From assembly GCA_013360875.1 (NCBI GenBank), contig JABWAU010000002.1:33759-97758 (forward strand): a DNA stretch of 64,000 bases, in the 5' to 3' direction. The position numbers and the translations under genes were made by a program. Shown one piece after another: positions 8,147 to 16,347 of the stretch. Within the stretch, counting starts at the first letter, position 1, and each line of letters begins with the position of its first letter. The stretch comes from Anaerolineales bacterium (lineage in GTDB: Bacteria > Chloroflexota > Anaerolineae > Anaerolineales > Villigracilaceae). The notes beneath the pieces were generated by a model. That model ran no database searches, was not told the DNA's origin, and saw only the letters and a list, made by a program, of their open reading frames with translations.

Positions 8147-8669
8147 GCGCTTCGATGACGATTTCCTCCAGCGCGGCGCGTTTCTCGGCGTACTGCGGCT
8201 CGGCGAGCGGCGGGCAATCGGCAAGTTTCTTTTGCGAGGCGGTGAGTTTCAACGCGAACGAATAACAGGTCGGTTCGCCGCACTGTTTGCAGTTGGTGTT
8301 CGGCAGCAGTTTGTAGATTGCCATCGGCGTGGGGCGCTGACGGGTGGTGTGGTCGGGCGTGATTTCGGCGCGGCGCTCCCACGTGCGGTTGACAAAATCA
8401 ATGAGCCCGCGCAATTCCTTCTCCGCGCCGTCGCGGTCTTCCACGTTGCTGGTGGCAATTTCGTAAGCGTGAAAGGCGATATTATGCCCGCCCTTCTTCC
8501 ACGTCAGTGCCTTCGCTTCGGGCAAATAGACCGCGCCTCGCAAGGTCGCATTGAGATATGGCAGGACTTCTGAAATATCCGTCACCAGCCGCGCCTTTGC
8601 CGCATAGCGTTCCGCGCCTGGCTCGCAGGGCGGGGTGAAAACTTCAACGTCATATTTTTCGATGAGCAT
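8136..8669 (-). CDS. (Fe-S)-domain protein
   Basis: A 177-aa paralogue of the protein at 7239-7757. The C-terminal motif NCKQCGEPTCYSF, then DCPPL about 15 residues on, provides four cysteines for a [4Fe-4S] cluster. The N-terminal domain is alpha/beta without extra cysteine clusters (single Cys15). Its TAG stop is supplied by the GTAG foot of a REP palindrome. It lies downstream of the thioredoxin/CcdA genes on the same strand. Function unknown. Confidence 0.78.
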   Translation of the reverse strand: MLIEKYDVEVFTPPCEPGAERYAAKARLVTDISEVLPYLNATLRGAVYLPEAKALTWKKGGHNIAFHAYEIATSNVEDRDGAEKELRGLIDFVNRTWERRAEITPDHTTRQRPTPMAIYKLLPNTNCKQCGEPTCYSFALKLTASQKKLADCPPLAEPQYAEKRAALEEIVIEAPAL

Positions 8670-8689
8670 AACAGCCTCTCAATTTCATT

Positions 8690-9100
8690 TTACGGATTCT
8701 TTGTCAACGCTTCAACCTGACGTTCAGCCTGATTCAGGTCTAGCGGCGACTCATCGCTCACGCCTTCATCCTGCTTCCAAACGACCTGACCCGCGGCGTC
8801 CACCAACACGAGAGCGGGCGCGCGAAAGACATGGAATTGCTCTGCCAGATCGCGGCGGTGGTCGAAGTCCACGCGGTGAAGCGGCAGGGGCGAGACCCAA
8901 TCCGCCAGTTGCGCTTCGGCGGCGCGGATGACGATCATCTGGCACTCGCACCCTTTTGAGAGCGTGAAGAAGACCAGGGCGGGCTGTCCGTTTAACGGCA
9001 GCGGCTCACGGGCGGCGAACCAGCCCTCGGCCACGGCTTTCAGCCCCAGGGTCAGGGTGAGCGAGGCGAGGAAGAGAATCCAGAGGATACGCCGAGTCAT
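8690..9100 (-). CDS. Membrane-anchored thioredoxin-fold protein
   Basis: A 136-aa protein with an N-terminal signal anchor (RRILWILFLASLTLTLGL) and a thioredoxin-like fold (ALVFFTLSKGCECQM, later RAPALVLVDAAGQVVWKQDEG). The active site reads CEC rather than CxxC, so it may not be a standard disulfide reductase. The ATG overlaps the ccdA stop by 4 bp, and co-transcription with ccdA is clear. It is probably extracytoplasmic and receives electrons from CcdA. Confidence 0.75.
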   Translation of the reverse strand: MTRRILWILFLASLTLTLGLKAVAEGWFAAREPLPLNGQPALVFFTLSKGCECQMIVIRAAEAQLADWVSPLPLHRVDFDHRRDLAEQFHVFRAPALVLVDAAGQVVWKQDEGVSDESPLDLNQAERQVEALTKNP

Positions 9101-9771
9101 GCAATCCACACAAAGTACAAGCCGACAGCGATCACCACGACTCCCGCGACTTTCTCCAGCGCGTCATTCCAGCGACCGAATGCCTGCAACCGTTTTAATA
9201 TGCCCGTGAACGTCCCTGCGAGCACAATGGGCACGCCGCGCCCGAGGGCATAGACAAACAATAACGCTGCACCGTAGAGAAGCGCGCCCTTCGCCATCAC
9301 ATAGGTCAGGATGGCGGCGAGGACAGGTGTGGCGCACTGCGAAGCTACCAAGCCAGAGACGAGACCCAGCAGTAACGCGCCAGGCGCGCCCTTGAGCGTG
9401 ACGCGCTCGCGCAATCCGCCCAGCCAGAGCGGGGTTTCGAGATGGATGAGACCGAGCATATTCAGCCCGATGACGAAGCACACAAAGGCAACGAGGTAGT
9501 ACCACCAGGTTGTGGACGCGCCTACAAGCCCGCCGATGAGCGCGGCAAACACGCCAAGCAGCATGAAGGTTAGGGCGAGACCGATGGCGAACATGAGCGA
9601 GAGGAGGAAAGCGCGGGCGCGCGGCAGGTCGCGTGAACCGCCCACGTAGCCAATCACCAGCGGAATCATCGCCACGTTGCAGGGTCCAATGCTGGTGAGG
9701 ACGCCGCCGAGGAAGACCAGCGCGAAGGCGAGGGGCGAGATATTTTGGATGAGGGTAAAGTCAAGGTTCAT
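9097..9771 (-). CDS. ccdA: CcdA/DsbD-type thiol-disulfide transporter
   Basis: A 224-aa, six-TM protein of the CcdA/DsbD family, which moves reducing equivalents from cytoplasmic thioredoxin to extracytoplasmic thiol proteins. Diagnostic cysteines: Cys31 in GPCNVAMIP (TM1) and Cys146 in SQCATPVLAA (TM4). It lies in a cluster with two anchored thioredoxins and a VKOR fusion, so the locus encodes both reducing (CcdA) and oxidising (VKOR) branches. Confidence 0.9.
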   Translation of the reverse strand: MNLDFTLIQNISPLAFALVFLGGVLTSIGPCNVAMIPLVIGYVGGSRDLPRARAFLLSLMFAIGLALTFMLLGVFAALIGGLVGASTTWWYYLVAFVCFVIGLNMLGLIHLETPLWLGGLRERVTLKGAPGALLLGLVSGLVASQCATPVLAAILTYVMAKGALLYGAALLFVYALGRGVPIVLAGTFTGILKRLQAFGRWNDALEKVAGVVVIAVGLYFVWIA

Positions 9772-9784
9772 GTTTTTTTGAAGC

Positions 9785-9838
9785 GTAGCGCAAGTCTCTG
9801 ACTTGCGGCTGCAATTCGCAAATTGAAATTTGCGTTAC
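9785..9838. repeat. Composite REP-like double hairpin
   Basis: GTAG foot, hairpin 1 (CGCAAGT...ACTTGCG), short spacer, hairpin 2 (CGCAAATT-GA-AATTTGCG), ending TTAC. On the minus strand the terminal GTAA supplies the TAA stop of the thioredoxin gene at 9835. Confidence 0.82.
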
Positions 9839-10281
9839 TGTGCCAGTTGACTCAATGTCTGGCGGAATTGGTCGGCTTGCATGACACCGACGAAGACCTG
9901 GCGCGTTCCTTGCGCGTCATAAAAGACCAGGGTGGGAATGGATTGCAGATTTTCGCGGCGTAGAATGTTCGTGTTGTTCTGGTCATAGACGTCCACGTCA
10001 ATCAGCGTCACCGAGTCTTGAAATTCGGGATAGACTTCTGCCACCGTTCCCATCATTTCCTTGCAGGGAATACAATCCAGCGAGTGCAGGAAGACGAAGG
10101 TGGGGTGTTTGGCGGCAAGCGCCTCATCAAGTTGAGATTCGAGGGTAGAGGCGGTGGATACGCCGCTGCCTTTTGCCAGAAATACAGCAATCAACAGCAA
10201 GGCAATCCCCGCCAAAATCAAGAGAGTGGGCGGATTCTTGGCGGGACGGTATTTGCGTTTGGCGCGGTTGGATTTAGGCAT
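9835..10281 (-). CDS. Membrane-anchored thioredoxin
   Basis: A 148-aa protein with a basic N-terminus, one TM segment (about residues 19-38) and a thioredoxin domain with CxxC at Cys70-Ile-Pro-Cys73 (HSLDCIPCKEM) plus the cis-Pro region (QSIPTLVFYD). The start codon overlaps the VKOR stop by one base (TAATG). It probably lies on the outer face and exchanges with CcdA or the VKOR fusion. The stop codon is embedded in a palindromic repeat. Confidence 0.88.
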   Translation of the reverse strand: MPKSNRAKRKYRPAKNPPTLLILAGIALLLIAVFLAKGSGVSTASTLESQLDEALAAKHPTFVFLHSLDCIPCKEMMGTVAEVYPEFQDSVTLIDVDVYDQNNTNILRRENLQSIPTLVFYDAQGTRQVFVGVMQADQFRQTLSQLAQ

Positions 10282-11702
10282 TATTCTTCCTCATCTGGAA
10301 TCGCAAACTGAAGAACGGCGGGCGGTGTGCCAAGCATAAGCAAGAGGGTTACGATGACCGCCGAAGTGAGACACCAGATACAAACGGCTCGAATGACGAA
10401 TGGTTCAAGATAGGTGAGATAAAGCGAAAAGATTACGGCGAAGAATGCCATGCCAAAGAATCCGATGGCAGCAGGCTTTTCAAGTTTAGGAACGAATCTC
10501 CGCGCAATCCAAGAAGCAAGTAAAGCAACATAACCCAACAAGCCAAGAACACCAATTGGTAGAATGTCAAATAATTTGGCATAGCGGCTTTGCTGAACGG
10601 TATTGCAATCGCCGACGGGTCCGCAGATGGCTTCAACGGATTGGGTCTCTACGTATGAGAGGTAGGCAGCAACCCCAATGCCAATCACGATCAGGGCCGG
10701 GATGAGCCAATCCGTCCAGGCTGGCAGGGAAAAGGTCTTTCCCAGGGTAAAGGCAAGCAGGCTGTAAACAAGCGCAATGACCATAAGAGCTATGACAACG
10801 ATGGCCAGGATAAAGCCATTGGATTGCGTATGTGCGGGGGCAGCCTCAGCGGGGAGGGGAGCCTCGGTAGCGGCAGGCAGGTCGAGGGTCGGGGAAGAGG
10901 CGGCTGCGTCGCTGCGCGGGGGGTGGGATGGGAAGTCCACGCCGCCCCGGGCGAGGTAAAACTTGATCAGCGCGGGCAGTTGGGCGGGAATTTCCTCGAC
11001 CATCAGCACATGTTCGCCGATGATCAGCAGCGGCAGGTCCACCTGGTCGCTGGACAAACCGTAGCCGGCCGCCACCTGGTAGAGATACGCCACATCTGCT
11101 GAGGTGACCACGTCAATGGTCTGGACTTGCAACTGCTCACCGTATTGTTGATAGAGTGGGCCTAGCGCCTGGGCAGTAATCAACTGACAATCCTGACAAT
11201 CAAGGGTGGTGAACAGGCTGACGCGCACAACCGCGCCGCCAGGTATGGAGGCGACCTGCGGCACAGGGGTCGGTTGTAGGAGAAACTCATCCAGGCGGGG
11301 GATGGCCGGCCAGTCCACGCCACTCTTTGCCAAGTGAGACTCGATCAGGCCGGGCAATTCGTCGGGAATCTGACGCGCACCAATCAGGACGCGGTCGCCG
11401 ATGACCAGGAACGGCACACCGACTTGTTCGCGCGGGATACCGTAGGAGGCGGCAACTTCATAGAGACGATTGACATCCTCCACGTCAACCACTTCGACCA
11501 GCAGGATTTCCAGTTGCGCTCCATATTTTCCCTGCAATGGCGGCAGGACATTCTCCAGCACTTCGTGGCAGTGTGGGCAACCGTTCATCCAGAACATCAC
11601 AGCGTGAACGACGGGCGGGGCTTCTGCCTGAGCTGAAGCGGAGGAAAAAGTCAGGGCGATGGCGATCAGGATGATGGTCAGAAAAGAGGCGAGACGTCTC
11701 AA
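10281..11702 (-). CDS. Double thioredoxin-VKOR fusion oxidase
   Basis: A 473-aa fusion. It has a signal peptide (about 1-27), thioredoxin-like domain 1 (Cys42-Pro-His-Cys45), domain 2 (Cys169-Gln-Asp-Cys172), a Pro/Ala-rich linker (about 260-292) and a VKOR domain with four or five TM segments. The VKOR cysteines are visible: Cys360/Cys366 in a loop (ICGPVGDC) and the active-site pair Cys441-Ile-Trp-Cys444. VKOR homologues oxidise partner thioredoxins and pass electrons to quinone. Known bacterial fusions usually carry one thioredoxin domain at the C-terminus; here two are N-terminal. The start is TTG, overlapping the nifX-like stop; no ATG precedes the signal peptide. Confidence 0.88.
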   Translation of the reverse strand: MRRLASFLTIILIAIALTFSSASAQAEAPPVVHAVMFWMNGCPHCHEVLENVLPPLQGKYGAQLEILLVEVVDVEDVNRLYEVAASYGIPREQVGVPFLVIGDRVLIGARQIPDELPGLIESHLAKSGVDWPAIPRLDEFLLQPTPVPQVASIPGGAVVRVSLFTTLDCQDCQLITAQALGPLYQQYGEQLQVQTIDVVTSADVAYLYQVAAGYGLSSDQVDLPLLIIGEHVLMVEEIPAQLPALIKFYLARGGVDFPSHPPRSDAAASSPTLDLPAATEAPLPAEAAPAHTQSNGFILAIVVIALMVIALVYSLLAFTLGKTFSLPAWTDWLIPALIVIGIGVAAYLSYVETQSVEAICGPVGDCNTVQQSRYAKLFDILPIGVLGLLGYVALLASWIARRFVPKLEKPAAIGFFGMAFFAVIFSLYLTYLEPFVIRAVCIWCLTSAVIVTLLLMLGTPPAVLQFAIPDEEE

Positions 11703-12109
11703 TGTAGTTTCTCCTTATGATCCACGATAACGCCCTGCGCGGCTTCGAGCGCGGCTTCATCAATATTGATGATGTCGGTGATGATGGGCTTGATGCCGAC
11801 CTGTTCCATGCTGTAATACGCGCCCGCGCCCATGCCGCGAGCGAGCAGGAACTGGCAATCACGAATCGCCTCCGCCATACGGAAGTGGCGATCCTGTTCG
11901 GCGGGGGCAAAGCCGTGACCGCGCGGGTCTTGTTCTTCGCTGTGTTCCCCTTGTGGGCTCGCGAAATGGGTGTGTCCCAATTTTTCGCGCTGCTCGCGGG
12001 CGGCGATCTTGCCTTCCTCGATCGTCAGGACAGTGTAATATTTGGCGCGCCCGAAGTGCTGGCTGATGGTCTGACCGTCATCGGTGACGGCGGCAATTTT
12101 GATGGACAT
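11699..12109 (-). CDS. NifX/NafY-like dinitrogenase cofactor domain protein
   Basis: A 136-aa protein of the NifB/NifX/NafY family (RNase H-like fold), with the start 'KIAAVTDDGQTISQHFGRAKYY' region, a His-rich variable loop and 'ARGMGAGAYYSME'. Members bind iron-molybdenum cofactors or metal-sulfur clusters. No nitrogenase genes are present, so a metal-cluster carrier or sensor role is more likely. It precedes the VKOR fusion by a coupled start. Confidence 0.82.
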   Translation of the reverse strand: MSIKIAAVTDDGQTISQHFGRAKYYTVLTIEEGKIAAREQREKLGHTHFASPQGEHSEEQDPRGHGFAPAEQDRHFRMAEAIRDCQFLLARGMGAGAYYSMEQVGIKPIITDIINIDEAALEAAQGVIVDHKEKLH

Positions 12110-12132
12110 GGTTTTTCTCCTTTGGTTGGTGA

Positions 12133-12498
12133 TTATTCCAGCGCAGCAAGCGCCAGCGTGGGGAAGTCCACGCCAAGTTGATTGGTAATTTCCGTGCCCG
12201 CCTCGGCAAACAGGCTTTTGACCTGGGCAAGGGCATCCTCACGCGCCTTGATGAGCGGGTGATACTGCACTTGATTGCGCAGGGCGTAAAAATCCTGCAC
12301 TTCAGGCTGAGCCAGTTGTTCGCCACTTTGCTGGCGGACAAGGAGCGCCTGATAGACTTCCAGCATGTGCGCTTCCAGGGAGGCGGCTTCGGGATTTTTC
12401 TCCGCTTCGGCTTTGGCTTCCAGATACGATTGGACGGTTCGCGACTCGCTCAGAGCTGTTCCCAACAAACGGGCGGATTCTATTAGTTCGGGATTCAT
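12133..12498 (-). CDS. YlbF/YmcA family protein
   Basis: A 121-aa all-helical protein of the YlbF/YmcA family (RESARLLGTALSES, later FYALRNQVQYHPLIKAREDAL). In Bacillus, YlbF-YmcA-YaaT form an Fe-S-containing complex that modulates RNase Y. It has no cysteine itself. It follows a second YlbF-like gene by 15 bp, suggesting a heteromeric pair. RBS GGAG upstream. Confidence 0.8.
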   Translation of the reverse strand: MNPELIESARLLGTALSESRTVQSYLEAKAEAEKNPEAASLEAHMLEVYQALLVRQQSGEQLAQPEVQDFYALRNQVQYHPLIKAREDALAQVKSLFAEAGTEITNQLGVDFPTLALAALE

Positions 12499-12513
12499 CT
12501 TTTCTCCTGTTCT

Positions 12514-12927
12514 TCATCCGCCGCAACCGCAACTGCTCTTGCGTGCGTTCGGGGCAAATTCGACTCCTGCGCTTTCGCTGATCGTCTGGTTGATCTCGCG
12601 ACACAGATGTACGAAGACTCGCTCGGCATTGTGATAGGTTTGTATAAGCGGCAGAGACTCAAGCTGCACTTGCAAGGTCTCCATCTCGCCATGATGTTCA
12701 AGAACGTTCCCCTGTCCCCATTGGATGGCGCGATCATGTTCGCGAATTTTGGCTGAGAGTTTCTGCACTTCGAGATCGTGGTTGACATCTTTTAAGGCTT
12801 GCAGGAACGCCTGATATTCGGGCGTCTCTGCCAGCAGTTTGCCCAGCGCTTGAGCGGCTTGCGTAACTTTTGTGTCTCCCATCATGGACAGGATGGGCAG
12901 GTCTATTTTTGGGGATGGTGTGCTCAT
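12514..12927 (-). CDS. YlbF-like protein with C-terminal CxC tail
   Basis: A 137-aa paralogue of the YlbF family (TQAAQALGKLLAETPEYQAF) that ends in SSCGCGG, a tail suited to metal or Fe-S binding. YmcA/YlbF complexes in Bacillus carry Fe-S clusters ligated by such cysteines. Paired with the gene at 12133. Confidence 0.78.
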   Translation of the reverse strand: MSTPSPKIDLPILSMMGDTKVTQAAQALGKLLAETPEYQAFLQALKDVNHDLEVQKLSAKIREHDRAIQWGQGNVLEHHGEMETLQVQLESLPLIQTYHNAERVFVHLCREINQTISESAGVEFAPNARKSSCGCGG

Positions 12928-12960
12928 GAATTCCTTTCCAAGGATTTCTAAACGCTGTTT

Positions 12961-13374
12961 CTATGGAAGTTCGACCCAACGTTCGCGCGGCAACTTCAAC
13001 ACAAAAACGGGACAGAATCCTTGAATGGCGGTCACATTGTTTTCTTTGCAGATTTCAAGCGCCGCGTCGGTTTCGGTGCCAGGCGGCATCCAGAAAATCG
13101 GGATGCCCAGCGCAGCGCAGGTCTCGGCGATTTTTTCGCTGACGGGCGCAGGCGCGGCGGTCAGGACGACGTCGGGCTTTTGGGGCAGGTCTGCCAACGA
13201 TGGGTAGCAGGCTACGCCGTCAATCTGCGCGTATTTCGGGTTGATGGGCAGGACGGTGTGTCCGTGTCGCGTGAGCGTCTCAAAGACTTCGTAGCCGTAT
13301 TTACTTTTGTCTTGCGACGCGCCGACGATGGCGAAAGTGTGCGGAGTTTGGAGCAGCGGGGCGATGAGGCTCAT
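12961..13374 (-). CDS. CoA-binding domain protein
   Basis: A 137-aa single-domain Rossmann protein of the CoA_binding_2 (YccU-like) family: FAIVGASQDKSKYGYEVF, then GHTVLPINPKY and FWMPPGTETDAAL. Members bind CoA or NAD-like ligands; cellular role unknown. It starts 4 bases from the end of the ArsR-ferredoxin gene and is probably coupled to it. Confidence 0.85.
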   Translation of the reverse strand: MSLIAPLLQTPHTFAIVGASQDKSKYGYEVFETLTRHGHTVLPINPKYAQIDGVACYPSLADLPQKPDVVLTAAPAPVSEKIAETCAALGIPIFWMPPGTETDAALEICKENNVTAIQGFCPVFVLKLPRERWVELP

Positions 13375-13377
13375 GGC

Positions 13378-14040
13378 TTATCCTGCCACAGGCGCGCGTT
13401 TCTTGATGTCGTATTTTTCGGGGTCGGCGCGCAGCATGTTTTTGGATTGAGTAACAACCTTGTTCTTCTTGATGACGTGGCGAATGTAGCCGGTGGAAGG
13501 GAACTCGATGGCATCCTGTGTGCAGATGGTGGCGCAGGTGGTACAGCCAACCATACACATCTGTGGTGCGACCACAACGGGTTTGTTGGTCTCATAATCA
13601 AATGAGTACACATTCCGCCCGCAGGATGTGACGCACAAGCCACAGCCGATACAGCGTTCGGCGACGACGGTGGGATGCCAGTTAATCTGTTCGCGCGGAA
13701 TTCCGTGCCACATGTTGTTATTAGGCGTGTTTGACATTTTGATTTCTCCTTCACTTGACCTTTTGCACTGTTTATCCTGTAAAAGACAATTCAGCATATT
13801 TTTGATGGTTTCGGGCTGGGTGAGTTCATATTGAATGTTGATGCCCAGTCGAGTACTTCTGACCATGCCAGCCTGGCGGAGCAGCATAAGGTGTTGCGAG
13901 ATGTATGCCTGCCGCTGACGGGTTTGGGCAACCAGATCGCAAACGCACGTCGGTCTCTGTGCAAGAATGTCCAATATCTGCAAGCGCACAGGATGCGACA
14001 TGGCGTGCAAGATCTTCGCCCGTTTGCGGTACTCTTTCAT
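13378..14040 (-). CDS. ArsR regulator fused in frame to a ferredoxin
   Basis: A 220-aa ORF in two parts. Residues ~1-95 are an ArsR/SmtB winged helix with the As(III)-type metal site CVC in helix 3 (PTCVCDLVAQT, then QAYISQHLMLLR). Residues ~102-220 are a ferredoxin-like protein with CIGCGLCVTSCG and CMVGCTTCATIC motifs. No stop separates them. However, AAGGAG followed nine bases later by ATG (position 13737) begins the ferredoxin moiety exactly, so a separate 119-aa ferredoxin can also be made. The start at 14040 has AGGAA upstream; an ATG at 14058 is the alternative. An ATTCA-N6-TGAAT operator lies 37 bp upstream, implying autoregulation. It heads the operon running down to about 5.5 kb. 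Confidence 0.82.
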   Translation of the reverse strand: MKEYRKRAKILHAMSHPVRLQILDILAQRPTCVCDLVAQTRQRQAYISQHLMLLRQAGMVRSTRLGINIQYELTQPETIKNMLNCLLQDKQCKRSSEGEIKMSNTPNNNMWHGIPREQINWHPTVVAERCIGCGLCVTSCGRNVYSFDYETNKPVVVAPQMCMVGCTTCATICTQDAIEFPSTGYIRHVIKKNKVVTQSKNMLRADPEKYDIKKRAPVAG

Positions 14041-14076
14041 CAGAAACTTTCCTTGCATTCCATAAACATCCGAGTC

Positions 14077-14092
14077 ATTCAGGAAAATGAAT
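14077..14092. promoter_or_regulatory. Putative ArsR operator ATTCA-N6-TGAAT
   Basis: Inverted repeat ATTCA-GGAAAA-TGAAT upstream of the ArsR-ferredoxin gene. Same half-sites and spacing as at 17601, 19595 and 20042. Confidence 0.6.
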
Positions 14093-14169
14093 ATATTTCG
14101 ACGGCAAGGTTTTTACAAATTCATCTCGTCAGCTCTTCACACGGTCAGTTATCGAGGGTGAGCACTACG

Positions 14170-14430
14170 CTAACCTGCGTTCTGAACGGAGACGCCAGAG
14201 AGCCACTCGACCAGTTTTTCGCGCGGCGGCAGTTCGCGCGTGCTCGCCAGCACACCGTCAATCACCAAGCCTGGGATTTCATCCAGCGATATGTGATGAC
14301 GGATTTGCTTTTCATCGTCCACACGCACGACCTCGACATCGGACTTGCCAAGTTCCTGAAGAACTTCGTCAATCAGCGATTCGAGTTTGACGCAGTTATA
14401 GCAGCCAGTTCCCAAAATCTCGATTTTCAT
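14170..14430 (-). CDS. Small thioredoxin-like redox protein (CYNC)
   Basis: An 86-aa thioredoxin-fold protein of the 'redox-active disulfide' (MTH895-like) family: active site Cys10-Tyr-Asn-Cys13 (GTGCYNCVKLE) and cis-Pro (IPGLVIDG). RBS GGAGG. It lies between a REP palindrome and the ArsR-ferredoxin gene, downstream of the permease and a second such protein. Such proteins are typical partners of ArsR-controlled permeases. Confidence 0.85.
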   Translation of the reverse strand: MKIEILGTGCYNCVKLESLIDEVLQELGKSDVEVVRVDDEKQIRHHISLDEIPGLVIDGVLASTRELPPREKLVEWLSGVSVQNAG

Positions 14431-14459
14431 GGCGTCCTCCTTTCAGGACTTGTTTCAGT

Positions 14460-14485
14460 GTAGGACGAGATTAATCTCGTCCTAC
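14460..14485. repeat. REP-like GTAG palindrome (perfect)
   Basis: A perfect 26-bp palindrome, GTAGGACGAGATT followed by its complement, between two small thioredoxin genes and four bases past the stop of the upstream one. Confidence 0.9.
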
Positions 14486-14488
14486 GGC

Positions 14489-14743
14489 TTATGATTGTTG
14501 CATGGCGGCGTCCGCCAGCCAGGTGGTGACTTCGGCGGGGGTGGGGATGCGTCCCGCGCAGACCAGTTTTTCGTTGACGACCAACCCAGGCGTGGAGAGA
14601 ATGTTGTACGCCATGATGTCCTTGTAGTCGGTCACTTTGACGATTTCCGCCTGAAAGCCCATTTCGTCCACAACTTTGCGGGCAATCTGTTCGACGCGTT
14701 TGCAATTGGCGCAGCCAGAACCGAGGATTTTGATGGTAAGCAT
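14489..14743 (-). CDS. Small thioredoxin-like redox protein (CANC)
   Basis: An 84-aa thioredoxin-fold protein with Cys11-Ala-Asn-Cys14 ([12 protein letters not shown]), then [11 protein letters not shown]. Nearly the same protein occurs at 18151-18423, likewise downstream of a YraQ-type permease. RBS AAGGAG. Predicted cytoplasmic disulfide reductase or metalloid-thiol carrier. Confidence 0.87.
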   Translation of the reverse strand: MLTIKILGSGCANCKRVEQIARKVVDEMGFQAEIVKVTDYKDIMAYNILSTPGLVVNEKLVCAGRIPTPAEVTTWLADAAMQQS

Positions 14744-14756
14744 GAGAAACTCCTTG

Positions 14757-14795
14757 TGATGGGTAGGTTGGTGATTGGTGATTGGTAATTGGTGC
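14757..14795. repeat. Gene-edge minisatellite (GGTGATT/GGTAATT type)
   Basis: Degenerate tandem repeat of period about 8 (ATTGGTGATTGGTAATTGG) starting at the permease stop and reaching the ribosome site of the next gene. The same motif occupies the equivalent spacer at 18437-18475. Confidence 0.8.
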
Positions 14796-16265
14796 TTAGT
14801 CGGCGGAGACGGGGACGGTTTTGCGTTCGTTGCGGCGGTTGACCAGCCAAAGCGCCGCGCCGAGGGCGGCTATCATCGCGGCAAGATAGAGCGCCAGCAG
14901 ACCGAGCGGCGTACCGTCCACCCACTCGCCGTAGATGAGTCCCGCCAGCGTGCTGAAGAGCGCGACCCAGAAGACGTAGGTCCAGGCTTTGAGCCGCCCG
15001 ATGATGACCGAAATCATCAGGATGCTTTGCAGGCTGAGTTCGGGGTCTGCCATCAGGTACGCCAGCAGCGGACCGCGGTGCATCCCCAGGCTGAGGAACA
15101 TGTTGGCAATCGGCACTTCCACCAGCGTCGGGAAGTACATGAACACGCCGAAGACCACGCCCGCCAGGTTGCCGAGGATGGTGTTGCTCCCCGCGAGGGT
15201 CTCAATCCATTCGGGTTTAATCAATACGCGGATGACACCCACCGCAAACACGCCGCCCACCAGCAGCGGGAATATCTGTTTGACGAAGCGCCACGATTCC
15301 CACAGCCAGTCGCGCAGTTCGTCTTCGCTCAGGCGTTTGAACATCAGCCAGACGAGCGCGGCGATGGCGATGATCACGCCGAAGAAGCGCCCCGTGAACT
15401 GGATGTCCAATCCGCCCGCGTGGGGGTTCATGCCGACAGCGGCGGTGAGCAAGGTCAAGGCGACCAAACTCATGGCAATCCACGTCCAGACGGTGAAGCC
15501 CTCGTGGATTTTGTCGAGTCCCTTCCACGAAGCCAGTCCGATGAGGACAAGTAAGACGATGAGAATCGCGCCTTGCGCGGTGACTCCTTCCTGCCCCTTG
15601 CTGGCGTCGTAAGGAACGAGGCGGTAGAGGAAGTCCTGGAATTTGTCCATGCCTGCGATGGGGAGCGTAACCTGCCCGTAGGAGTTTGTGAGCAAACCAA
15701 CTTTGAACGTGCCAGCCAACAGCAGCGCGACCAAAATCAGCAGAAAGACCAGCGCGGCGCGGCGCATTTTTCCCTGACCCGCGAACATGGCGTCGGATTC
15801 TTTATCGTGAGCAAGGTCTTCGCGCGAGAAGATGAGCGCCATAATCATGCCGATACCGACGCCAAAGGTCAGCGAGAGGAACAGGCGGGCAAACGCCAGG
15901 TCAACGCCGATGACGCCGCCCGTGTAAACCAGCGCCAGAATGTTGGCGGCGGGCGCGAAGAACAGGAAGGTGATGGCGGGACCAATCCCCGCGCCTTTTT
16001 TGTAAATCCCCGCGAAGAGCGGCACGATGGTACACGAGCAGACCGCCAGCACCGAGCCAGCCAGCGCCGCAGCAGGATAAGCGATCCATTTGGGAGCGTT
16101 GCGCCCCAAAAAGCGAGTGACCGATTCCTTCGGGATGAGGGCTGTCATCGCGCCCGCAATGTAGAAGGCAGGGACGAGGCAAAGCAGCACGTGCGCGGCG
16201 AGATAGGCAGCCAGGTTGCCCAGTCCGCCGTTGAGCATTTGAAGAAGGAAGTCACCGATTTGCAT
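14796..16265 (-). CDS. YraQ/DUF318-family permease
   Basis: A 489-aa polytopic membrane protein of the YraQ/ArsP-like permease family. The first half carries [20 protein letters not shown] and [10 protein letters not shown]; the second half repeats the pattern ([22 protein letters not shown]). The CSC motif in the membrane is typical of this family, some members of which export organoarsenicals. A central hydrophilic loop (about 195-260) is present. The ATG with GGAG six bases upstream is chosen; the longer in-frame extension overlaps the radical SAM gene. The two following CxxC proteins probably work with it. Confidence 0.82.
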   Translation of the reverse strand: MQIGDFLLQMLNGGLGNLAAYLAAHVLLCLVPAFYIAGAMTALIPKESVTRFLGRNAPKWIAYPAAALAGSVLAVCSCTIVPLFAGIYKKGAGIGPAITFLFFAPAANILALVYTGGVIGVDLAFARLFLSLTFGVGIGMIMALIFSREDLAHDKESDAMFAGQGKMRRAALVFLLILVALLLAGTFKVGLLTNSYGQVTLPIAGMDKFQDFLYRLVPYDASKGQEGVTAQGAILIVLLVLIGLASWKGLDKIHEGFTVWTWIAMSLVALTLLTAAVGMNPHAGGLDIQFTGRFFGVIIAIAALVWLMFKRLSEDELRDWLWESWRFVKQIFPLLVGGVFAVGVIRVLIKPEWIETLAGSNTILGNLAGVVFGVFMYFPTLVEVPIANMFLSLGMHRGPLLAYLMADPELSLQSILMISVIIGRLKAWTYVFWVALFSTLAGLIYGEWVDGTPLGLLALYLAAMIAALGAALWLVNRRNERKTVPVSAD

Positions 16266-16347
16266 TTTCATCTCCGATGTTTGAAGTACCGAGACACATC
16301 GTCCCAGAAAGGGATTTATGTCGCACTTTTGCGAAATGAATTTCACA

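Noticed and set aside
7239..8669. CO dehydrogenase/acetyl-CoA synthase corrinoid subunits
   Set aside because: Only the small four-Cys Fe-S domain is shared; the TIM-barrel corrinoid parts are absent.
11699..12109. Evidence for nitrogen fixation (NifX-like gene)
   Set aside because: No nifHDK or other nif genes; the domain is widespread outside nitrogenase systems.
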